Source of the DNA: Aphelocoma coerulescens
Lineage: Eukaryota > Chordata > Aves > Passeriformes > Corvidae
Assembly (NCBI RefSeq): GCF_041296385.1
Contig: NC_091016.1
Location: forward strand, 11,381,997 to 11,445,996
Length of the DNA: 64,000 nt
Reading direction: 5' to 3'
Shown: piece after piece, positions 23,527 through 36,665 of the stretch
Layout of the letters: every line of letters starts with the position of its first letter
Numbering within the stretch: position 1 is the stretch's first letter
The notes under the pieces: generated by a model
Told to the model about the DNA's origin: nothing
Databases searched by the model: none
Seen by the model: the letters and a program-made list of their open reading frames with translations, nothing else
Program-made: the position numbers and the translations under genes

Positions 23527-24487
23527 TGTCTTGGTTTGACAGACAGGTGTCTGCTAAGGAAGGCAGAAGCCTCCCTTGGAATGGCAGATGTAACCCCTTT
23601 CCCTCCAAGTTATTATAATCCTGAAATCAAGGGCTTTTAGGCAAAGATGTGGGAAAACAGGAATAACAGTTCTTTACTATTATATATATAACCAGTCAAA
23701 CAAAACAACAATAACTATGGCAGTAACAGCAAACAATCACAAACCCAGTCCCAGCCTTCTCGGCTGTCAGGCCCTTTCTCCTTGGGTGCAGTTCTGCTTG
23801 CAGCTGGCAGGGGCGCTGGCAGCTCCTGGTGAGCAGGGCAGGTGCGATGGTTTCCCCGTGGCTGCAGGGGGCGCTCCGGAGTGAGCTCGGGGAGCAGGTG
23901 GCACCGGTGCCCTGGGATCCTGGGGAAGGATGGAACAAAGGCTTCACAAAACCCTGGGCAGCCTATCCCGGTGTCCGGCCGGACTCTCGGGAACAGCAGG
24001 CTGGAACGGCAGGCTGGAACGGCGGGCTGGAGCGGCAGGCTGGAGCGGCAGGGACAAGCGCAGATCCCAGAGACAGACGAGATGTATCCAAACGGGGAAC
24101 CCCCTGGAGGTTGGGCAGGCAGGGCAAGCACGGCTACAGCGTAGCGAAGGCTTGAAGCAGCAACGGGGCAGGGTGGCCACAGCCCAGCCTCCAGCAGGGC
24201 AGGGAAAACAGCTTTGGGATCCCGGCATTGTTTCCAGCAGAAAAGAAAAAAAACAGCCAAAGAAAAAGAACCAGCAGCTCCTTTCTCTGCAGCTTCTCTC
24301 TCTGAACACCAAGAGCGAACTGACCCCACACCCAGGTGAAACAAAGGAGTAGCCAGGCCTACCCCACCCCCAATGGGCAGCTCTTTTTGTCTTTCTTAAG
24401 TACAGTCATTTGTCCCCTAGCAACATGCATATGGGAAAAAAATTCCTTTAACAGGAAAAAAATTACGACTAAACTAAAACCCCAACA
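23527..24487 (-). repeat. Solo LTR of the ERVL-like family, with 5-bp target-site duplication
   Basis: It runs from TGTCTTGGTTTGAC to CTAAAACCCCAACA and aligns with the proviral LTR at 6149-7083. Exact AAGGG repeats flank it (23522-23526 and 24488-24492), so both edges are firm: 961 bp. It carries one to two more copies of the CAGGCTGGAACGG-type unit (about 23996-24052) than the proviral LTR. No internal retroviral sequence adjoins it. Confidence 0.93.
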
Positions 24488-27400
24488 AAGGGTTTCCAAG
24501 AGTCTGTACCAGTTCACAGAAGGAGGCCTCTTCTGGTGCTGCTACCTTTTTCAAGTTACCCTCTTGAATGGTACTTATTTTGCTTTTCCATACAGCTCAG
24601 GGCTGGTTTTGGTGTTTCTAATTCATAATGAAGCCAGCTGCCAAGTACTGTAAGACAATTTTCTTGAGGGAGCTTTAGTCACCTGTATGTCATCTGGTAA
24701 TTGATTTTGTGTGTATCTTGTTGCTGAGAAAATTTAATGCTTAAATGGGCATTTTTCTTTTATCACAGTTAGACCCTTTGCAGATGTTGGAGGGTGGTTA
24801 TTGAAATATACAGATTTATAAATGTTATTATCTGAGAACACAAGAAAAAAGAAGCAGCAGAAATTGCAGCGCAGTGTTTAAAAAAAAAAGTCAGACACAG
24901 TTAGAGTCAGTTTCTGGGAAGGTGGAATTCATCCTGTCCTTCAGACATGGAAAGAGAAAGGGTCATACAGGCAGTAGGGCAGAGATAAGTAATTGCAGGA
25001 AATATGCTGCATATGTCATATGAACTGTGTCATTCAAAACAAGAAATCATCAAGGCTGCAAAGAGATTTAAGTGTCTGTTAAGTAAGGAAAAAAGTTTTC
25101 TCACTACTCTGCCCTTCTTGCACTGCTTATATAAGTAAGGGAGTACTCCTCTGCCTCTGGAATGCAGGGGATAAAACTAGTCTTTAGGTCATGAAATTGT
25201 TCCTGTGATAATGTCAAAAGAAATGTATCAGAAATTCAGTGAGGTATCAGTTTGGTTTGTGACTGTACTATATTCATAGCATGGTTGTTGTCACTGCAAA
25301 CAGTGGTTGCTGAATTCCCTGTGATTGCCTGTTGAAAACTGAATCTGAGGGAGTCCTATTTTGTTGTCCCTGGCCTTTGTAGACTCTGTTCCTGCCCAGC
25401 AAGGGCCGCTGGATTTAACTGCTCATGGAAAGCCCTGTCCAGCTATGTTTTGTGTAGTTGACCAGTGGTGATTCCAGCTGCAAAGCACTTAGCTGCTCTT
25501 TAATTCAGATATCACAATTGTTATATGATCAGTTTCTGTTGTAAAAAAAAGGACTCTCTGATAATAAAAAATGAGGCTTAGAGTTATTCAGATACTTAAG
25601 CTGTCACTTAGATTGACACAGAAATCCCCTTCACTGCAGTGTGAGAGTGTTGAGCATGTGCTAAAGAATTTCACAGTTTCTAAGTTTGATTTCCTCAGAT
25701 TTAGCATGGCATCACTGGCTCATCTTTGGACTGCATATGCATATTGTATTTGTGATGTGCAATACAGTTCTAAAGTAAAATATCAAAACACCATTGAGTA
25801 TGGAACATTAAATATTTCAAACAGTTTGCTACTGGAGAAAATTATATCCAGCTCAATGTAAAAGCTAATCTTAACTGATCTATTATTTCTATTTGTAGCT
25901 AGAAAGATGGAGAAAAAACCCAATCGATCAACATCAACATTAAAGAATGTTGGAAATCTTTTATAGCTATGTTATATGAAAAAGCACCATTGGTTGCACA
26001 CAGTAAAATAACAAACTATCAAATTAACATCAAACTCAGAGTGTCTTTTATGAAAACACTGTATAACTGAGTTTACAGGGTGAACTAAAACTGTTTCTAT
26101 TACAAAAAAAAAAAAAAAGAATGTACTGCAGGGAAATAGACTGATAGGCAAAGGCAGTGCTGTGCAGATTAATGTAGAATTTTCCAAAAATAAAAGTGGT
26201 GATGTTCTGCAGTCCTGGTACCACTAGGATCTGGGGAGTCTGCATGGTTGGTGGTTTTAAGACAAGGTTGATGACCTTGGCAGTGACCATGGCTGAATTG
26301 CATGTGGCTAATTTCTCTCAGTGGCCCTGAGATGTTTCAGGTGACCTCTTGAAGTTGCTTCATGTCACATATTGCATCATTTTCATATTGCTGAACATGA
26401 TACATGAAGCAATAGAATGAGCTTTATCTCTCAAAACCACTTTTAAATGTGAGGAAGTTCAGTACTTTTACAAAAACCTGTTGTGACAGCTGGCCACATT
26501 CAGCCTCTGTTCTGCTGCCTGTAAATTGCTGAATTTGCATTAGTTGAGTTTCTGCTTTATTGCTGATGTCTTTTCTCCTGATTGTAGTGTCACTCCCCCA
26601 TCTCCCTCTGCCTTTTCCTGTCTCCCTCTTGTTTCCTGCCTGATGAAGAGAGTCTCTGCTTTGTGGAGCAGGCCAGAAAAATAACTTTTGTTATTTGTCT
26701 GTGGGATTTCCAGCCTTGGATCTTCGAAGAGGTCCATTAAATATTACAATGCAAGGAGTGCCAGTGGTGAGGCTATCTGGTTTAGGGATTTTTTAGTAGG
26801 ATGTAGAGAAGAATGGACAGAGTGAGACAGTGGCTTTGCATTAACATGGAACCCACTGTGATGCAGAATTTTACTTTGCTTTAGGACAAGTTTGGTTTGG
26901 TTTTGAAAAAGGAATTCAGTGCTTTGATATGCTGAGCTAACAGTCACTGAGGGCTGTGAGTATCTCAGCATTCACTGGATCCAGGAATCCATAGGTATAC
27001 TGTTGGCGCTTGATGAGTGCAAAATATGTGGGGGTTCAAAAATGACCAAGTCACCAACATTAGAGCTATGACGCAATTCAGATTGCTGTGTGCAACTCTA
27101 TCTTCAAGGTTGGCTTCACTTCCAGTTCAGCTATACTGTCTTTTCTCCTGTACAACTAAATTGTATGCTAAGAAATCTTCCTCAGAAACAATGCAACAGA
27201 CATTTTGGGCTCTGTTTTCTTTTGAGCAAATCTCTAAGCCTAATAGAAAATATGCAGGCTGGAAAACTGTCTTTTGAAAGATTGCAAATATATTGTTCAA
27301 CATACAACTTGGGAAGATTATAGAATTAGTAAAATATTGTACCTGATAGTATATGGTACCCAGACTGTGAGATGGTAGGTCTAGACTGAAACAAAAGAAA

Positions 27401-30400
27401 TTTTTAAGTTTATTTCTATTCTTTCTTGATGTCAGAAAATCAGCTGTTACAACAGTTGATGGGGTTTCTTGTATATACAGTTAAATGACCATTATATCTG
27501 ACATTGGCAGTAAATAAAAGGTGGTGCAACTGATGGTGTACAGTTAAATCAATAACAACGTAAGACTGGAATATTTTTTGGTGTAGTTTTTTGGGTATCT
27601 AAGAATGCTGTACCAGAGCTTGTGTCACAGGGCTGTAACTTTAAAAACCCCACTCCCTTTCTTCTAAGCTAGAAGAATCAATGTAATGGCATATGCTACT
27701 ATATCACATAATAAATGTATTATGTAGTGCATCCACTCATGTAATTTAACATACTGTACTGTTTAAAATTTGATAAGTGTTTTATTTTGTGAACAGCATT
27801 TTGCTCTGTTGGTTTATTGCAGTCTTTTCCAAAACACTGTTGCTACAGGCATTCTGTGTTTCCAGATCTTCAGTGTGTATGCAATATCTTAAGTATAACA
27901 GTAAGGGTTTTTTTGCCACCAACTCAACAGCCCAGAAACCAATATGGAGTTTTAAATACATCTGTGAAATCATTGTTTGTATGTATGATGTGCTCCGTGA
28001 ATACAAAAAGGGGTTTTACAAAAGTCACTGGAAATTGATAGCAGTATTTGGAGACGCAACGGAAATAAATGAAAGGTTTAGATTTAAATTATTGCTGAGT
28101 AGTTTGCTGAAGTAGTTATTTGATGCTACATTGGAACATGGCTTTTTCAGCCTCTAACAGCTGAAAATAGCCAATAGTAATTAAAATGCTAATATGTATG
28201 TCATGGGTTGGTGAAGTTGAATATATGCTTCTTGGCCTTGGGAACTTTCATACTGAGGGAGAGAATAGTCCTGTGTAGGAAAAAACACCTTGGAAAGACT
28301 AAGAAATATTAAACATCTCTATGGTACATATTTTCCCTAATTATTTGTATAGTATAAATTCCATACCATTATAAGTGGACTCTGGCAAATACTACAATTT
28401 TGCTTATAAGGACTGATATCTGAATGGCCACATTGCTGTGAAAATAGACCTTTGCATTTTATATTGCAAGCTATCTGCTCTCTGAGTGCTGAAAAGAAGT
28501 ACACTCTTAATATGAGTACAGATTTAATATGTCATCAATGTAAATAGTCTGTCTTCATGCTCTTTATCTTACTTCATTCTGAGCATTATACTTTCATACA
28601 GAGGAATACATGGTAAGGGATCCACGAGCTTTGCAGGGCTTTGCAGACATGAAGTCTTCACAAGGCTTCAAGACAAGAAGAACCACAATTGCCAGATCTA
28701 ATTATTATTATGCTCCTGGTTTCACAGCAGTGTCACTGAGCTGATTACTGCCAGGCTCTAGGTTATGTAACACTGCAGTGTTGTGGTCAGCATTAATACC
28801 TGGTTCTCCCTTGCCAGCTCTTGACACTCCTATTCCTTTTCTTTGGAGGAGGTACAGATACATTGGATCTGTACCACATCAAGAACCTGAAAAATAAAAG
28901 AGCCACTGGGATGAGAAGATGCCCTGTGTTTTGTCTTGGAGTCTGAGGCTGAGGTATTGATTACATTTGTTCCCATCTAACTTGGCTTCGCCATCCAGCA
29001 AATGCGATAAACTTACTGCTGAGCCCATCATCTGTGTTCGGCTGCTGTTCTCCCTGGCGCTCAGCCAGCCTTGCCCTGCAGAGCTTCTGGATCACTTTTG
29101 TCCTCCCTATGGCTCCACCAAAGTCAGAGCTATTATGTCTGGAGGCATTTTGTCCCAGAAAAACCAGGAGTTTGAGGAGCTGTTGACTGTAGCACTCTGT
29201 GCTTTGGAAAAACCACGGTCTAGTCAGTGACTGCACAGTGATGTAAAAATATGAGATACCTTGTATAAACCTTATAAGTACCATTTTAGCTGCCTTTTTT
29301 TTCCAACTCAAAACAAGCTGAACTTGTGTTGTAAAACCTTCACTTATCTCCTGGATCTGCTCCCTTGGGCCAACAAGTATCACTGGCAGAATTTGAACAA
29401 AAATGCTGGATATCTTTGGCCAGGATTTACTAATATAATTGTGCAGTGCTTGCTCTATTTTCACTTCTCAATTGTGATGCTTTCCTGGGAAAACATTCAT
29501 TGAGTATGTTTTACTTTTGGAACATGAGCTTTTCTTGGAATAATTCACTTGATTGTTATTGGACTGTTTATTTTCTGAAAAGAGGAAGGGTCATATCCAT
29601 CTTAAACTTACTTCCCTGTTTCCAGCTCTAATTGTGTATATAGCTCATAAATCTCAAGGGTCCTTACCCAAGTTGTGCAGGGCATGTTATAAGGAAAACT
29701 TATGAAAATTTTTCCACTGGACAGTCAACTAACTATAATTACTATTTTCCCAAAGAAAACATATCCTTAAGACTTCGACTCATATTGTTCATAGTGAGTC
29801 ACAAAGAAGTAGAATGTACATTTTCATATTTGAAATACTTCATCAGGAAAAAAATATTTTATTTAGCAAAAAATAAGTCTCATTTTGTTTCAGAGTTTCT
29901 GGTTGGAACCTTCTAGATTTTGTTTCATGGTCATTTTTGACTGTTTTCTTCAGTTTAATTATTCTTTCCAAATGAACATTCTAATCCCAGACTTCTGTAG
30001 GTCTGACTCCAGCTTCCAGAATGTGAAAAGTATGTTTCATGCATGTTTCAAGGAAAAATAGCTAGTGGGAGACAACTTCTAGAAGAAGCATCTGATGATC
30101 AGCCAGGACTCCAGCCTTCTTCTGGGTAACTCGCTGCTCACTTCGCTTGTCTTCTTAATTGGATCTAGATGGCTAAGAACAAACTTACAGGCAGCAGTGC
30201 CACTGTGAGGGACTAGAGCTTCTCACAAACAAATCCAGGGGAGCTCAGCTCACTCTGCCTTTCCTAAAAACATCTATAGAGTGTGAGATTTCATTCAGTC
30301 AGAGCAGACTTAACAGCTTCTTGAACCCATTCTTAGGAGATGATGCAAGCTGAGTGATGTAGCCCTCAAAGGAGAAAGCACTTTACTCATAGTCTATAGG

Positions 30401-33400
30401 TCACTGCAAACTGAAAAAGCTCACCACTTAACTTGAGAAGATGAGATAGCACTAGTATTTTTCTTTTAGATCCTGGAAGCTAGTTCATGAAAAACCTGGA
30501 AAAGGGGATATAAATGATTGGGTTTGGGTAGTTATCCCTAAGGATGAAAACTTTGTATGGAGTGAGCAACTTGCCATAGGGAGAAAATGTTTTTTTTGTT
30601 TCATTTCAGAATTGCCATATGCTGTCTCAGTGGAATTCGGATTTTAATGATGAAGTGTTTTCACTTTCATGTGCCAGCAAGGTTTGGAAGAAAGTTTAAC
30701 TGTATGAAAGAAATGCAAATTCCAGATTGAAATGGAAAGGTATGGAAAAGAACATTGCTTTTAGGAGTCTGAATTGATCTAACGTCTACTGGTGTCCTGC
30801 CATTCACTGTGGAATACTGAACATTTTTGCATAGAGAGAGGATGTACTTCTTTAAGGACAGCTGTTTACATGTAAATGTTGTTTGTCAGAAAAATCAACT
30901 CTTTTTCAAGGTTTTCTTATTAGCACTGCACTTGAGAAGTGTGTGCAAGGTGAATTACCTATTTGACTTGCAAACAATGAATAATTCAGTGTGAGCCAGA
31001 AAGATGAATCTTCCCAAATGATTTCTGTCTGCCTACAAAATAGACAGAAGTGAGAAAAGCACTGCTTTGGTGATTTAATACTTGCAGGTGTCCCACTGAA
31101 ATGATCTGTCTGTCTGAAATAATTTGTGGTCTTTTATAGTATTTAATGAAACAATATTTAAGTACAGGTTTCAAAGCACATTTCAAATATGGATTATGTG
31201 TATTTCACAAATGCTGGAAATAAATGTGGGAGGAAGAGGACCTTAAATTTTCCAAAAGGTCACACAGCAAAGCAGAGCAAAAGCAGGAGTAGCTCTGAGA
31301 TGCCCAATCTACTGTCTGGAAGAGAAAAACCCAAAACAAATAAACCCTCCAAAAAACCACAAAAAAAACCCCAAAAAACAATAACCAAAAAAAGAAGTTG
31401 GATTGCAGCCATTTGTGGTCTTTACAACACCTGGGCAATAAGAAAACTGAGATGAGAACAGTAGAGGAAAAATGAAACCCAAGAGATTAGGGTAGATCCT
31501 CTGAAGCCTAAAAGACTTAAACAAAGGACAGTAACCTTAAACTGTAATTAGTTGTCTAGTGTTTCCACATGCATGATCTGGAGGTGTGGGAGAAATCACT
31601 GCGCTAGAGGCTATCTAAGCATAAAATAACAACACAACTGTATGGAGTCATTTGTCCCTAGGTATAATCCAGTACTAGTTGTCCTGCCTCTGTTTCTGGC
31701 CTTGCTTCCCCATGGCTCATTCCAGCTATTCCCACGTATTTCCTTATCCTGGGTAAAAGCAGCAGCAGATGGAGAAAACCTCTCTAGCGTTAATAGAGAT
31801 TTGAGGGAGCAGACTTCATGCTCAAGAGACTTTAACCTAAGTAGCATTTTTAAATTTATTATTTTCATTCTTTGCTGTCCAGTGAATGACTCACTTTTTG
31901 TATAAGCTATGCACACGTTATTTGACTGAGTGTGTTTTAGTTCATATATCTAAAATATACAGGGGCACAGAAGGTAAAATCCAACGGCCCCTTGCCTTTG
32001 TATTTTCAGGTGAAAAGCAGCAGAAATTCGGGAAACTGTGTGTCTTTTTGCTACCTTAGACCTGCTTTAGACTATACTACTGACCCCAAACTTGTGATGA
32101 CTGGCTGGGGAAGGTATTGTTTGTCAGACAGATGAATCAGTGATTTCTTAGCAGTAAGAATTATGTGGGTGTTGCAGGTTTTTATTATAATATTTGCTTA
32201 TGGAAATTTGAAGTCTCCTGGATCTCAGCAGGTAGGAAGCTGTTATTTAGCTCCTTGCTGTCCTCCTGCCCCAATTACCAGGAGCATCATCAGGACCAGG
32301 AATCCTCTTAGGTCTGATCCCACAATGCAGCACTGCCTCCAGGCCCAGGTTCTGTTGTCTTTGAGTGCATTACACTCTGATGGAGATGGAAAATGAAATG
32401 ATAAATAGTTTTTGTCCCCTTTGTGATTTGAAACCTCTTTTAATATGTTTTGCTTGATTAAAACAGCAGCTGCCTGCCCAGCCTGACTAGAGGAGCTAAT
32501 GATTTTGATGAAAGACATGATGAATAATTTGCTTGACATATATATATATGCGTTTTTTTGTCAAGTCCTGAGTTAAACTGAGAGGAAACATATGAGGGGG
32601 AATAGGAGAGAACTTTTTTCAGTTCTGCCTTTATGTTTTTTCTTGTGAAGGTTGACAACAGGTAAGGTGTTTTTTTTTTCAGCCCTATTTTCTATAAAGA
32701 CCTCAGATAAGTTTTTCTGAGCAATAAAGTAGCTTTCAAGGACTGTGTTTTCATGAGATCTCAAGGAAAAAACCAAACAAAATAACCATCTGCTTTCTTC
32801 ATCCTTGACCAAGCCATGACCTCAGCTACACACTCATGTAAGGTATGAGCTTATGCTTCCATCCTTTCTAAATGCTGTGTGCTTTGGGAATTAATATAAA
32901 GGGAAGAAAAAATTGCTCTGGACAGTTTTCATCACCTTTTGGGACCTGTGAAGTTTGAGTTCAACCAGAGGGAGGCTTTGAACAGTGTTTTTCCTTAGAG
33001 GGATGGTGTTAAAAACAAGAGACAGATGTTTCTCCAGTTTGCGGCAGTGAAAATCTGAAGTAATCTCACTGAAATGAATGGAGTGTATTTACCCTTGGGC
33101 AAGAAGAGGTGGAACCTGGGTCTTTGCACTTCTGGAGAACTGAATCTTTGCCAAGAAGCTAATACCAAATGTACACTGTTGTTCCACTGTAGAAGCTCAC
33201 CAGTTCTTTTTTCGCAGTGGTGTTCCTGAGTTTAAGTATTCCTGCCTCCTCCATCCTGACTGTTTGTTCCTCTGACACCATTCTCACTTTTTTTTTTTTT
33301 TTTTTATTGCAGGGGCAGCTGGTGTTGGGATAGGGAATATGACTGCATTTTAAGAAGTACTTTCTAAGCTAGAGCATTACTCGGATCTCATTTGCAATTC

Positions 33401-35017
33401 AGTCCATGGTGAAATGGGGTGAGATGAAACAAGAGAGAATAACAATAATAACTGGGTTGACCTTCCCTGAAAGGAAAGTGAAGAATGATGAGGGGCCGTA
33501 CCCAGAAGACATGAAGGAAATTTTCAGTCCTTTTCATGAACCCCAGAACTTTTCTGTTTTTTTGTTCAGGTTTCCCTGTTTTGCAGAACACTACTATTAC
33601 ACTCAGTCTCATAAAATGATATTTTGAGCCAAGACCTTGGCAGGTTCATCCCTTATATAATTCTGCTGTATCATTGGCATCACTTTGTTGTTCGTCATTT
33701 TTCTTTGGTGATGGTCATTTGTAGGTACAGCTCACCTTGCCTTTGAAGGAAAGGCCTAGAACAAAGGACGTTATCTCTGATGTCATTGCATTGGTGTCGA
33801 CTTGCCATGTCTATGATTCTGTCATTTAGCAATGGATATTTTACACTTCTTCAGGCCCAAGACACGTGGGACTTTATATCCTGGTGCCAGTCCAGGCATC
33901 TTTTCATATTGTCAGGAAGTGAATCCTTCTGCCGTAATAGTTTATCTTCCCAAATCTCCCTTTTGTTGCTCTGGGAAGATACTGCTTGAGTGCTTGCCAT
34001 AACACAAATTATTTCTGGCTTTTTGGAAATATGAAGAGCCGCTAAGTGGGCATGCAGCAGGCACTGTTAGTGTTAATCAGAGATTTATCACTTCTCATAC
34101 GGAAGAAATACAATTTCACGAGGGAAGCTTTTCTGTTAATTTTTTTATTCTGTGGACACTGTAACATGAATTTGGTTTAAAAGTCTGGACACAAAGAGCA
34201 ATTTCCATAGAATTTGCATGATCATTTTTGATTGTCTGCAGTGGGAACCCTGAGCAAATTATTTTCTTCCATGATTTGCTAAGCATTTGTCTCATTGGAA
34301 ATAAACTAGGAAGAGAAAGAAGTATATTATGAAGACAGCAGTTTACAGGAGTCTGTGGAAATCTTCGGTGATAGACTAAACTCTAAATATGCTTTTGCTT
34401 TTCTCAGTCCTTTGGGGTATGGGCTCCTTTCAATGAGTGTGAATAGAGAAGTCCCTATTAATATTAATGCAAGTTATGTATATGCACTGGGAGCAAAATA
34501 TACCCCAAAGTCTAATTATTTTATGCTAATAACTGAACTGAAAAGATACTTCCTCATTCCTGGCCAAAAAAAGCAACAATGGTTCAAAGAATTTTCAGCA
34601 GGATGATAATTTTATCACTTCATTTAAACCAGCCTCTGCTCTGACCCAGTGGGAACTAGGAAAAATTCTAGTACCAAAATCCCTGCTAGTGCACATGAAA
34701 CTGCAATTAATAATGAGTTTTGTATTCTTCAGGAACCACTTTCCATTGCTCTCGGCAGTGGATAAATAGAGGGACTTGTGACAACTCCAAACCACTTGGA
34801 TGACCTGGTCCTTGAAATCAAGGCAGAAACCCCTTTGCCTTTAAGATTTTTGAAAATAATTTTAATTGTGCAGATGTGCTTTAGAGAGAGTCTTGGACAG
34901 CAGTCTGTGGGACAGGCTGCTGGAAAACCTGGGCAAGGATGTAAAAAGCCTCTCTGCTAAAGTGGGTCTTGAGAAAACCCATAAAGAATATATTCAGACC
35001 ACACTTTTGTGCGTTAG

Positions 35018-35165
35018 TATCAAAGAATGATCTGGGTTGGAATGGACCTTAAAGACCATCTAGTTCCAATCCCCTTGCCCCGGGCAGGGACACCTTCCAG
35101 TAGACCAGGTTGCTCAAAGGCACATCCAACCTGGCTTTGAATACTTCCAGGGATAGGGATGCCTT
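35018..35165 (-). repeat. CR1 retroposon 3'-end fragment
   Basis: The segment includes GGGTTGGAATGGACCTTAAA, CATCTAGTTCCAATCCCC, GGGCAGGGACACCTTCCAGT and AGACCAGGTTGCTCAAAGG. Together these are the well-known antisense 3' end of avian CR1. About 148 bp remain, 5'-truncated as usual for CR1. No flanking repeat was found. Confidence 0.9.
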
Positions 35166-36629
35166 TTACTGCCCTGTCTTTGTGTTGTCACTGAGGAGAG
35201 TTTTCTCTGGGATAAACTGAGCATATTAATACTTGTCTCAGTTTCACAGGTTTTTCCTTCTCTGTGGGCTCTGTTGTGCTTGGGCCAGCTCTGTATTGCT
35301 GACCTCACCACTGCACTGTGTTAGCTCTCCTGCCTACAGTTTCATGTGGGATCTGATCCCTTTGCCAAATCACTCATCATCTGGTGCATCTCTGGTCAAG
35401 GAAAGAACTGTTAGGCTTTTCTAGGGGGATATGGGTTCAATATGCTGCTCAAGCTGAGCACTGGACACTTCAGGAGTTCAGGTGCGGAGTGGTGCTGTTC
35501 TGCCACTTGATGGCCGCCAGAATCTGGGACAAGGTGGGAAAGGTGCACTGATGTGGCTGTCCCTGCCTTGGTGCTGGGCACCAGCAAGCTCTGCAGCTGC
35601 ATTCTGCAGGCTCCAAGGCTGGAACTGAAAGAGAACATTTGACTATTAAAAGACAGGATTCTGATGTACATGTCTTGACAAGGGTCAAGCACAATCCTTT
35701 GAAAGTATCAAAACAAAAACTAGTTTGGATAAAGGCCAGAACAGTAGGACTCTGGCTGTTTCTTTCCTTTTTATAGGCCAGTCTCTTACTTCCCAGTTTT
35801 TCCTACCTTTCCTCTTATTACAGAAATTGTTCTCTAGAAATGATTCTGTGTGACAGATGGCTTGTCCCTGGCAGCTATATTCTACTAACCCAGTGCTGTA
35901 CTACAGTGATACATAAACCTCTGCTGATTTTATTAATGTGGTTTGTGATGGGGATCCATAAACCTCTGAACCTAGGAACTGAAAAAGTGCAATTGCAACC
36001 TGTGAAGCTCAATCAATATAAATCATCAGTAGCTTCCTACTGGGCTGGGAAAGGCATGCATGGGAGCAAGCTCCCTTGTCTTTTCTGTCCCGTGTATTAT
36101 GGTGATAGAATAAAGTAGGTGTAACAACTGCTCTGCTTTTAGTTGCATGAGCGGATATGTGAATGTCAGCAGCAGCATAATTGCAGTTTTCCCTTTGTCA
36201 AAAGACTGGCTTCTGTTTTGTGTCTGGCTTCTAGTTAGGAAATTTCCTCAGAGAAGACATTGTGCAGCCTGTGTAATATCCACCAGACAGCACTTTAGGA
36301 AGATCAGTGGTTTGCAATTCTTTATCTCATTTCCACTGCGACAAGCAACAGAGCTCTGAAGGTGTTGCAAATGGACAAGAAAGGCTCACTATATCACTAC
36401 CACTCATGTGAACATTGAAATTTAAGTATTACAGGTTTGAAATACTAGAATAAGCTTAGACTTCTTTGGCAATTGTTGCTGAATCACTCCAGGCAGGCAG
36501 CTTTGTAAAAATAGCCTTTGTTCTTTATTAAAGCTAAATGGATCTTCTGCAGATGTCATTACCACCTGGTTGGGAGTTGTTGACAGCAGTGGGCCGTAAT
36601 CACTGCTAGCAACCTATCAGCATGGTGCA

Positions 36630-36665
36630 GTGGGGACCCGAGTCAGAGTGGGGACCCGAGTCAGA
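36630..36665 (+). repeat. Two tandem copies of an 18-bp unit
   Basis: The unit GTGGGGACCCGAGTCAGA is present twice, head to tail and identical. It lies in a locally GC-rich patch (about 36590-36740) within AT-rich intron that could be an old LTR fragment, since TTCTTTATTAAAG lies nearby at about 36521. Confidence 0.9.

Noticed and set aside
28961..29464. 167-codon minus-strand ORF, the longest outside the retroelements
   Set aside because: No domain, signal or family resemblance. Nothing around it looks like a promoter, a splice site or a processed-pseudogene poly(A) tail. A chance ORF is likely in 64 kb.
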